Shown here piece after piece: positions 32,121 through 39,891 of a DNA stretch of 64,000 bases. The stretch is taken from assembly GCA_032718475.1 (NCBI GenBank), contig JAUCBJ010009049.1, positions 1 through 64,000 of the forward strand, in the 5' to 3' direction. The first letter of the stretch is position 1; every line of letters starts with the position of its first letter. A program made the translations under genes and the position numbers. This DNA is from Nemertoderma westbladi. Its lineage: Eukaryota; Xenacoelomorpha; Nemertodermatida; Nemertodermatidae. Under the pieces are notes generated by a model, which searched no databases, had not been told where the DNA came from, and saw only the letters and a program-made list of their open reading frames with translations.

Positions 32121-33133
32121 AATGGTGAGACTATTCCGTCCGCTGACACCTCGCTCTCTGACGTCGTTTGAATCCTAAAGGGTTCCGGCAAAGCGTATCC
32201 TGTCCCTCCGCGTGGTTCTCTAGCAAGGGAAACTGTACCCCGAGTCATCCGGATTTGCGATTTTGATGTCATCCTCTCGGCGACATTTACTACCATCTTT
32301 ATCTCTTGTCCGGCCTTTTGGGCTTTGAGTATATGGAATTGCTGATCATCCTGTGGGTGACGTGTCCTCTCCGCTAGTGGTGTGGCCTTGAAGCCAGTCT
32401 CACGCAAAACGTCTGTCTCGTCTAGAATACACGAGGTTACGCGTTTGTGATAAAATGCGCTCCTGTATGCCCAAGCTATCGAATGCCAGGCTCCTTGATT
32501 ACGCTGTTCAACTCGCAATTTGTCGAATTCCCCGGCGGTAATCTTGTTCACCACAGTTTGAAAGTTCCAAGTGTTCTTGTTGTCGGGGTGTACCTGTAGA
32601 AAGTAGTCCCGCACAACCTTAAATCCGCTATCCAGAGGCAATATATCCAGCACCTCCAACAATTCATCATACTGAGGCATAGCCGATACGTATCCTTTGT
32701 TTGACATTATGAGAGGGTTTACGGCCCAAAATCCCAAATGTGCTCTCATAGGAAAACGGCGTCGCTGTGTAGATACATGCTCGTCTGCTAGATCCTCCCA
32801 ATGGTCGAATAGCTGTCGAACGATTTTAACTGACATGTGCTCATAGGAAACATCTCTAAGTTGACATTCAGATGCCCTATGGCCCTTAATATTACAAAAC
32901 GTGCACTGCGCCACGAAACGCCAGCAAGTGTAGAAAGTGTGCGAACGTTGATCCCCACACCAGTTACATACCAACTCCGGTAGAGATATGTGCTTCGCTC
33001 TGCATTTCTTTGCGTGGTGGCCAGTTGCCCCGCATCTGCCGCAAATAGTGTTGGCAGGGTACCAAACTTGCTCATAGATGAGATCTCCGATGGGACGAGC
33101 GCTACCGTCCACGTGATAATTCTCATCCTTCAC
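32117..33133 (-). pseudogene. ORF3 zinc-knuckle region (element B)
   Basis: The 338-codon frame has three closely spaced zinc knuckles: CGRCGATGHHAKKC (CX2CX4HX4C), CNWCGDQRSHTFYTC (CX2CX5HX4C) and CTFCNIKGHRASEC (CX2CX4HX4C). A conserved helical segment follows (SGFKVVRDYFLQVHPDNKNT). C2 ORF3 has the corresponding middle and last knuckles with the same 5-residue and 4-residue spacings, and a degenerate first one. Such knuckles bind single-stranded nucleic acid in Gag proteins; their use here outside Gag is unexplained. A single frame break at ~33125 separates this from the exonuclease-like part, and the linker is ~100 residues shorter than in C2. Confidence 0.82.
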
Positions 33134-35216
33134 CGAGACATAACGGATGTCGCTTTAGGGTTCTAGATACTATGTCGGCGATGAAACAAACGTTGACCGA
33201 AGATTCTATCGCTAAGTAGTATTGCAAGATTATCTGTGGAGGTGAAGTAATCGCCCAATACATGCAAACTCGCCACTTTAACTGTGACTCGAACTCGTTT
33301 ACGCCGGGGGTATCTCCCTCTCCATATACGTCTGTGTACTTGCTCCTCCTACTCTCCTTATAATCCCAACTGAACATTAGATATGAGATATAACCCGTCC
33401 CAGTTTTTAGCGTGTTATACTCCCTAAAGTATCCTTGCTCAATAGCCCAAAGCAACAATGGTCTATTATCCACGTATGGCGTAGACAGTTGATCCTCTTC
33501 CGTGGGCATTCCCGCGAAATCGCTAATAAGGTCATCCCGTACACCGGATCCGATCTTGACGATGCTCTTGTCCAACACAACGTCTCGCACGGCCTTTGGC
33601 AACATCCTAGCTTCTATGCTACAAGCCAGGTCCATGGATTTAACTATCCGTTTTATCATCGCGTGTCTTTGCGTCGTTCCTTCCGGCATAGGCATCTTTC
33701 TATCGCTCCTCTGTCGGCTGAAGACATGTAACACGCCGTCTGGTGCTCTAATCTGTATAGTTTTCGAAGTGAGGCTTTGCTGATGGCTTCCTCCTTCATT
33801 GTCGTAAAACATATAACCATTCTCCTTTAGAGATTGGCTGGTCACGTCCCAATCGTCGAGTAAATCGTCGATAGGGTTCCAAATTCTTCCAATTGACTTT
33901 TCGTCATCGAAGCTAATGGGTTTACCGGTCCAATTGGTCGCGATATCGGTGTCGGTCTCAAATGTTCCAACTCCGATCCATAATCGAATCGTTCTAGTCA
34001 GATATCCTCGTAAGATGCAAGGTGCGATATCCGTCCCCGCGCGATCCACTTCCTTAAAGTCCGTAATGTGTGGAGGCACGTTGCGTACGATTTTTTGGAC
34101 TATTATTTTATGCAACTCGGTTGACTCTAGCACATCACCGAAGGTAACCGATGGGAGGAAATCCAGGTTCGAGATGATCTCCGGGTGTTCAACTATGGGA
34201 ATCTCGTAAGTTGTCTCCTTCCGGGTCGGTACACTAATAGGAAAGCTAGTCGGTCTCGCAACTGGTACTATCGTTCCAGCAGAATGGGATTGAGGTTCTC
34301 GCGTTATCTCGACATGAGGTATCTGTAGTCTCTGCGACAAACGCTGAGCAAAGGTGATACTATCGAAGAGCTCGGGTGTCATCTCCTTGGGTTCGGTTTG
34401 ATCGTGGGATATCCAATAGAATGGTAGGCTCGCGAGCCTTCCGCCGAACTCCTCGATCTCGCCTTTCTCGTACGCCTTGTACGCCCTGTAGAGGCTCAAA
34501 GCTTCCCGTTTCTCTCTTGTCGACTTATTAGACTCGTCCACTACCATGCTGTAGACATCTGGTTCGACTAATCTAGGTTCGTTAATAACGATCTCACCCG
34601 CGTTCGGTCCACTCATTTTAAACGAATCGTACGGATTCGTCAAAGGGTATCCGCCTTCTTGGTAACGCAGACTTTGGTGGTATGAGCATCGCGCTAATAT
34701 CGGCTCGGGGTTCTCTGAGTTCAATCTCATAGGAATTGCGTTATCTTGCTCGCGCATACATGCTCCACATTTGTAAAACAGTTTGTATATGGAAAACGCG
34801 TCCTTTGTCTCTGGATCTGCTCCTCGAGCGCGTCTATAAAGATGCATTCCTTCGAATTCATCCCTGGCTGCAGGTAAGGGTTCATCTACCGTCAAATATT
34901 GCAGCGTATGATATAATCGGCGTATTTTGGTGTCTGGATCCTCGCAAATGTCGCTAGCGTCGCATAACGCATCGTAGGGATATAACGCATTGAACTCAGC
35001 GCGTATCTCTTCCGTTCTTTTGTTATATGCGTCCAACCGCTGTCGCGTAACATTCGGGTCCGCCTTGGATTTAGCGAACTTGGCTGTACTTCTGGCCATA
35101 CTCTCCACTCCAAACACACTAAAGTTTTTAGCTCCATATCGATTGAATGGCGCCTGGTGCTCTTGTTCTTGCGTAAACCCTTGATGTAACTCCTTATTCA
35201 TCTTCTCCGCCATCAT
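33123..35216 (-). CDS. ORF3 N-terminal and exonuclease-like domain (element B)
   Basis: A 697-codon frame in the env position. The start MMAEKMNKELHQGF is the first Met after a plausible splice acceptor (~35252). Residues 150-180 form a CX2C...CX2H finger (CGAC and CSYH), conserved in C2. GRLASLP sits at ~259-265. Residues ~465-690 resemble a DEDD 3'-5' exonuclease of the RNase D/WRN/EXD kind: YDNEGG at 471-476 (motif I D-x-E), a TIQIRAPDGVLHVFSR strand pair, LPKAVRDVVLDKSIVKIGSG to RDD at 539-562 (motif II), then QYYLAIESS at 665-673, where motif III would be YxxxD but is YxxxE. No signal peptide or membrane segment is visible in this part. The function is unknown; the exonuclease assignment is inference from motif order. 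Confidence 0.72.
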   Translation of the reverse strand: MMAEKMNKELHQGFTQEQEHQAPFNRYGAKNFSVFGVESMARSTAKFAKSKADPNVTRQRLDAYNKRTEEIRAEFNALYPYDALCDASDICEDPDTKIRRLYHTLQYLTVDEPLPAARDEFEGMHLYRRARGADPETKDAFSIYKLFYKCGACMREQDNAIPMRLNSENPEPILARCSYHQSLRYQEGGYPLTNPYDSFKMSGPNAGEIVINEPRLVEPDVYSMVVDESNKSTREKREALSLYRAYKAYEKGEIEEFGGRLASLPFYWISHDQTEPKEMTPELFDSITFAQRLSQRLQIPHVEITREPQSHSAGTIVPVARPTSFPISVPTRKETTYEIPIVEHPEIISNLDFLPSVTFGDVLESTELHKIIVQKIVRNVPPHITDFKEVDRAGTDIAPCILRGYLTRTIRLWIGVGTFETDTDIATNWTGKPISFDDEKSIGRIWNPIDDLLDDWDVTSQSLKENGYMFYDNEGGSHQQSLTSKTIQIRAPDGVLHVFSRQRSDRKMPMPEGTTQRHAMIKRIVKSMDLACSIEARMLPKAVRDVVLDKSIVKIGSGVRDDLISDFAGMPTEEDQLSTPYVDNRPLLLWAIEQGYFREYNTLKTGTGYISYLMFSWDYKESRRSKYTDVYGEGDTPGVNEFESQLKWRVCMYWAITSPPQIILQYYLAIESSVNVCFIADIVSRTLKRHPLCLGEG
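34433..34452 (-). repeat. Palindromic 20-mer inside ORF3 (element B)
   Basis: GGTAGGCTCGCGAGCCTTCC, read on the minus strand as G-R-L-A-S-L-P within the intact 697-codon frame. The CGCG loop makes it more symmetrical than the other copies. The C2 and C1 ORF3 homologues have no such motif. Confidence 0.92.
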
Positions 35217-35946
35217 ATACGCGTATATATGGTTACGTTGTTACGTTGCTACTAGATGAAACACAAAATAGAGGTTAGATGTGAGGTGACTTAGAATTTG
35301 TCGGCTTTTGGCTCAACTTTGCTCTAAACCCCAACCCATTTGCCTAATGACTTCGGGTTTGCGTGATTTCGCACTGGCTCCTAATCCAAAAAATTGTGCC
35401 GATAAAAAATGAATTCCGGGTAAACTAGCCGCGAGTCTAAAATACTCACCTTCAATTTCCCAAACTACATTCTTAAAGAAATAATGCAGTCGAGAATTAT
35501 TTGGTCTAAATAATAGTAGACACGACTACGTAGAACAAGGCCGATTTTCTTTTTCCAAAAGAAATTTATCGGTAGGCTCGCAAGCCTTCCATCCGCTCTT
35601 GTCCTCCCTAATTTTAATTTTTATCTAGCTGTAGTCTAGAATTCGTATTCACTGGAGAATCATTTTTCTTAAATTTAAATCCAACTAAATGGATTTGTCT
35701 AATAATTTTTGAAAAATTGTCTCTCTTGTAGGTTCCAAGTGGAATTCCATTCCTACTGTACACACAATCCCGCTCCTATGTGATACATAAGGGTACTACC
35801 CTCCATGTTCACGTATAAAGACAATGGAATTCCACCGCTGTCTCTATCTACAGTGAAGAGGATTACAAATGCACATACAGTAATACAAAATACTAAATGA
35901 CTAAAATACGGTAAGGCTATGTGGCGGCCATCAAGGGTCCCACATC
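35217..35946 (-). other. Inter-ORF region, pol to ORF3 (element B)
   Basis: About 730 bp without a gene. On the minus strand it has a strong donor-like AAG|GTGAGTATT (GT at 35449-35448) and an acceptor-like TTTCATCTAG (to 35252), 36 bases before the ORF3 start codon. One GRLASLP palindrome lies at 35571-35590. GGAATTCCA occurs at 35748 and 35825 as a pair of short palindromes. Confidence 0.6.
35571..35590 (-). repeat. Palindromic 20-mer between pol and ORF3 (element B)
   Basis: An exact copy of GGTAGGCTCGCAAGCCTTCC in non-coding sequence, showing that the motif is not tied to translation. Confidence 0.92.
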
Positions 35947-38595
35947 TTATTTACTAATATTGGGTGGAGATTTGTAGTCTCCTGTCTCGTTTCTAGTCTC
36001 CTCAAGGAGTACGAGATGTTGTACAGGCCTATCTACAGTACGTCCGTCGATAGTCCGTACAGTAACTGTCCTTATTACACCAGATGTAGGGTGTGTGGTC
36101 AAAATGACTCCGGTCAGCCAAAACCGTCTTTTCAGATTGGCTTCAGCCAATAAAACATGGTCACCACGTCTCAAACATCGGGTATTATGATACCAATTTG
36201 TTCTGGACGAAATAGAGGGCAAATAATGTTTCTGCCATATTTCCCAGAATTTATTTGCAAGCAATTGAGTGATTTTCCAAGCTTTGTTGCCATATCCGTC
36301 GCTATTAACGGGTACCGAAATGGGCAACAATGTCGTCGGCGCCTGCATAAGCAGGTGCGCTGGTGTCAAGGCAAACTGTACATCGTTATTGTCTGGGATC
36401 AAAGCGATCGGTCTAGTATTTAAAGTCGCTTCGATTTCTATTAGTAACGTCGTCAGTTGGTCGTCTGTCAATATGTGTTGCGTCGGGATTACTTTAGCCA
36501 TAGCTGTTTTAATTGAGCCAATCAGCCTTTCCCAAACTCCGCCTCTCCACGGACTGTCTGGGGTATTAAAATTCCAAACAATACGGTGAGGACGTAGTTC
36601 CTCGGAAATCAGGTTTTGGTCCAACTTCCTTAAAGCTCTGGTTATTTCGTTCCGTGCACCCACAAAGTTTGTCCCTTGGTCGCAATAAATGGATTTGACC
36701 AATCCACGTCTAGCGATAAATCGCCGTAAGGCTAGGATAAAGGCATTGGTGGTCAGATCTATCACATGCTCTATATGGACAGCTCTGCTGGCCATGCAAG
36801 TGAAGATCAATCCCCAACGTTTTACCTGTACCCTTCCGCGTTTCGCGATTATGGGTCCAAAACAGTCTATCCCTGTCTCAGTGAAAGGGGGTCTAAACGC
36901 CTGTAATCTCGATAATGGTAGTTCACTCATTTCTTGGTGTCCTATCCGCGCGTGCACCTTCTTACAAATCATACAGTTCCGTGTTACCGAACTTAGTGCC
37001 TTGCTAGGCCTAATCAGTACAAACCTCGATCGTAAATGTGACAGACAGTGGTGTCTACCCACGTGTTTGAGTTGTACATGTGCGTCCAGTATCATAGCGT
37101 GCTGTAATTCATGGTGTTGCGGTATGATGATAGGATACCTAAAGTCAAGTGCAAAGTCGATGTTCTGGAGTCTGAACTTGTGACAAAGTAAGCCCCGATA
37201 AATAATCGGACTCCAACTCAAAATCGGTGAAGACTTGATCTGTTTACCTTGTTTGATCACTGTGAATTCTCGTGCGAAATATCGCAATTGATAATGGCGA
37301 ATGATATCAACTTCACAATGATCAACTTCCTCTAAGGTAAGTCTTCTAGGAAAGTCGCGTTTGCCTCTGGCATATTGTCTCAAACGTTTGAGCCATGCTA
37401 ACTTGCGGCACGCATCAGTCCATGATCTAGTTAGGTTTACTATCCGGTCAACGTGAGTGTTAGTGACGTCATCAGGTAAGGTATAGTTGTAATGTGGATA
37501 CTTGTCTGGACTTGGTAGGCCCACGGGCCTTCCGGTAGGTTTGTCTGAGTCCCCAAGTATGTCAATCTCCACGGTCTTACCTTTACCGTCCGCTCCTAGT
37601 GTGTCGACTGGCAGTAACGGTTTCAACTCTACAGTGTTAGTGTGTTCCTGTGAGCCTGTAAGCTTTCTAACCTTAGCCACACATTTACCTGTAGGTGGTA
37701 AGTTAAGTACTTTCTTTGAGCGAAGTGTAATTGCTGTGGCTACACCTTTGTCGTCCAAAGAAGTCAAATTCGGTAAATTTCTAAAAGTCCGCTCCAGTGG
37801 GTCCTTTAATGGAGTGTCTAGTAGACAGTCTGGCGAAATGTCCGGTGAACAGTCTGGTGAGACGTCTGGTGAGACATAGCGCGGAACATCCGGCGAAATG
37901 TCCTGTTGTCGGTCCCAAAAGGTGTCTGGCGTAATTTCTGTCAGAAAGTCTGGTCTAAAGTCTGGTGGACAGTCTGTCGAGATGTCTGGTGGAAAGTCTG
38001 GTGAGACGTCCGGTAGACAATCTGTCGAGAGTTCCATAAAACAATCTGGCGAGCAATCCGGAGAACAATCTAGTATTGCTTCTGGTGAATAATCTGGCGA
38101 GTAATCTGGTGAACAATCTGGCGAAATGTCTGGTGAAATCTCCTGCGGAACATCCGGTGAAAGATTCGTACAAGCGTCTGGTCGAGATTCTGGTGAGACG
38201 TCTGGCGTAATGTCAGGTCTAGCGTCCAGGTCATCAGATTTCGTCCGTCCTTGTTTCCTCTTGACCTTGGCGTTGGCTTTCGCTTTAGATTTGACAACCT
38301 TGTCGATTTTTATCTCGGCACCCTCTGGTATGGTATTGGTTGTCGCGTCAAATAACGGTGGCCATTCGTCTGATGGTCGCTGTAGGAAATCGGGTCCTTG
38401 AAACCAAAAGGATTTATTGTCCGGTTTACAAAAGTCAAGCTGTTGCATCCCCCGTGACGCGATGTCAGCTGGGTTCAGCTTCCCTGGACAGTGACGCCAA
38501 TCTTGTTTGAGCGACAAGTCTAGGATTTCAGCCCGTCTGTTGGCTACGAAAGTCTTGAACTCAAACGTCTCGTTGTTTATGTACCAAAGTACCAA
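35947..38595 (-). CDS. RNase H end, SPD-repeat linker and integrase (element B)
   Basis: An 882-codon open frame. Residues 1-75 finish RNase H and the connection (DWRHCPGKLNPADIASRG). About 125-268 is a low-complexity region of SPD(C/V/I/Y) tetrapeptides. About 385-880 is the integrase: an HHCC-type zinc domain (HVGRHHCLSHLRSRF to CMICKKVH), the core with TGIDCFGP (D), YCDQGTNFVGA (D) and RGGVWERLIGS (E), and a DUF5641-like C-terminal domain (RRGDHVLLAEANLKRRFWLT). All three catalytic residues are present. Integrase inserts the element cDNA into the host genome. The reading enters from the 39070 frame by a frame break at ~38590. Confidence 0.88.
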   Translation of the reverse strand: MVLWYINNETFEFKTFVANRRAEILDLSLKQDWRHCPGKLNPADIASRGMQQLDFCKPDNKSFWFQGPDFLQRPSDEWPPLFDATTNTIPEGAEIKIDKVVKSKAKANAKVKRKQGRTKSDDLDARPDITPDVSPESRPDACTNLSPDVPQEISPDISPDCSPDYSPDYSPEAILDCSPDCSPDCFMELSTDCLPDVSPDFPPDISTDCPPDFRPDFLTEITPDTFWDRQQDISPDVPRYVSPDVSPDCSPDISPDCLLDTPLKDPLERTFRNLPNLTSLDDKGVATAITLRSKKVLNLPPTGKCVAKVRKLTGSQEHTNTVELKPLLPVDTLGADGKGKTVEIDILGDSDKPTGRPVGLPSPDKYPHYNYTLPDDVTNTHVDRIVNLTRSWTDACRKLAWLKRLRQYARGKRDFPRRLTLEEVDHCEVDIIRHYQLRYFAREFTVIKQGKQIKSSPILSWSPIIYRGLLCHKFRLQNIDFALDFRYPIIIPQHHELQHAMILDAHVQLKHVGRHHCLSHLRSRFVLIRPSKALSSVTRNCMICKKVHARIGHQEMSELPLSRLQAFRPPFTETGIDCFGPIIAKRGRVQVKRWGLIFTCMASRAVHIEHVIDLTTNAFILALRRFIARRGLVKSIYCDQGTNFVGARNEITRALRKLDQNLISEELRPHRIVWNFNTPDSPWRGGVWERLIGSIKTAMAKVIPTQHILTDDQLTTLLIEIEATLNTRPIALIPDNNDVQFALTPAHLLMQAPTTLLPISVPVNSDGYGNKAWKITQLLANKFWEIWQKHYLPSISSRTNWYHNTRCLRRGDHVLLAEANLKRRFWLTGVILTTHPTSGVIRTVTVRTIDGRTVDRPVQHLVLLEETRNETGDYKSPPNISK
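37514..37533 (-). repeat. Degenerate palindromic 20-mer in pol (element B)
   Basis: GGTAGGCCCACGGGCCTTCC: the arms are changed in a compensating way (GGCC...GGCC) so that pairing is kept. Read on the minus strand as G-R-P-V-G-L-P. Confidence 0.8.
37795..38225 (-). repeat. 12-bp tandem repeat coding SPDx tetrapeptides
   Basis: On the plus strand TCTGGTGAACAG/TCTGGCGAAATG-type 12-mers run with few breaks. On the minus strand they encode S-P-D-C, S-P-D-V, S-P-D-I and S-P-D-Y units. The length divisible by three keeps the frame open between RNase H and integrase. Element A has this region deleted, so its generality in the family cannot be judged here. Confidence 0.9.
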
Positions 38596-39303
38596 CGTCG
38601 CGTCCGTCCTTCAAGTTAGCCTCCAGCTCGCGTTGAACTAGACTGACAATATCGGTGGATATCGTCCCGGCTTGCAGCTCTCCACGAGGTACAGTCATAT
38701 ACTTCAACGGCATTGTTGTAGCCTTTGAAGTAACGAGAGATACATTGTAGCTGTCCGATGTCACTTGTCGTCTAAGGTATAATGTAACCCCCAATCCATC
38801 CTTGCTAGCGTCACTAAAGCTGTGAAGCTCTAAATCGACAGGAAAGGTGGTCTGCAAAGGAAAATATACCCTTGGTATGGTATAGGCAAGTAGGAACGTC
38901 AGTTGGGCTTCCCAGTCCCTCCATCGCCCAGCTAACTTTTCTGGGATGGGATCGTCCCATTCCAGTCCGGCTTGCCAAATGCTGCGGAGTATAATCCTAG
39001 CATGTAGGATCACTGGACTAATGAAACACAACGGGTCGTACAATCGTCTCATGGTCGATAAGCAAGTCATCTTAGTGAGAGGTCTAGTCGGGTCGTTGGA
39101 CCTTACACGTACCCTAAAATTGTCGGTGTTAGAGTCCCAACTAAGTCCTAATACTTTAGTCGTCGGTAGAGGTTCTATGTCTAAGTCTAGGTCCCTTCCG
39201 CTGCGATCTGTTGGGTCGAATGAGTTTACCAGTTCGGGTTCGTTGGAAGCAAACTTTGTCAGGTGGAATCTGCCCTCAGCGAGACAATCCTGGAGTTGGT
39301 GTG
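38561..39303 (-). pseudogene. RT C-terminal part and RNase H (element B)
   Basis: After a one-base deletion at ~39308, the 39303-39071 stretch is out of frame. A frame from 39070 then reads LSTMRRLYDPLCFISPVILH, VDLELHSFSDASKDGLGVTL (RNase H start) and LKYMTVPRGELQAGTI, and breaks at ~38590. It is highly similar to element A (7747-8157) where they overlap. Confidence 0.85.
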
Positions 39304-39891
39304 CTACGGCGTAGCGCGCTCCAAGGTGTCACAACTCTTGAGGCCGTTATCCACGTAGAAATCTCGTTCCACGGTCCGAACTACTTCTGGGTCAAATTGG
39401 TCTCGTCTGTCTAATGCGGTCTGCTTTAAGGCATACATGGTGCAGTTGGGGCTGTCCCTGGCTCCGAAAACTCTTACCTGCATTTGGTAAGTTTCTGGCG
39501 GAAGTTCCAAATTTCCATCCGGATACCAAAGAAACCTCAAGCTGTCCCTGTCCCACTCCAAAGACTTAACCTGGTGAAACATGGCCTCTACGTCACAGGT
39601 GAAAGCCACTTTGCGTTGTCTAAAACGCATTAGGACTCCCATGAGGTAATTATTCATATTCGGCCCATCCATCAGTTCGCTGTTCATAGACATCCCTTGG
39701 TAAAGCGCGGCGCAGTCGTTGACTACACGCACCTTGCCAGGTTTGTCCGGGTGTCGAACAAAATGATGTGGCAGGTAATATGTCTGATCTGTGGTTACCT
39801 CGGGATTTAACATCCTAATGGCGTATCCATTTTGGAGATACGTCTGAAGTTGTGCATTGTATTGCATATGGGCCGTCTCGTCTCGCAACAA
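39304..39891 (-). pseudogene. Reverse transcriptase core (element B), catalytic Asp changed
   Basis: The 195-codon frame has YYLPHHFVRHPDKPGKVRVV, DCAALYQGMSMNSELMDGPN, FTCDVEAMFHQVK, and the catalytic box as Y-V-D-N in FYVDNGLKSCD where element A has Y-V-D-D. The second aspartate binds catalytic metal in all RTs, so this copy should be inactive. The frame begins after a stop at ~39892 that separates it from the Gag-protease frame and ends by frameshift. Confidence 0.88.

Noticed and set aside
31641-35216. Minus-strand ORF3 as an independent host gene
   Set aside because: It carries the family-specific GRLASLP palindromes, lies directly behind the integrase of B, and has a homologue in the same position in C1 and C2.
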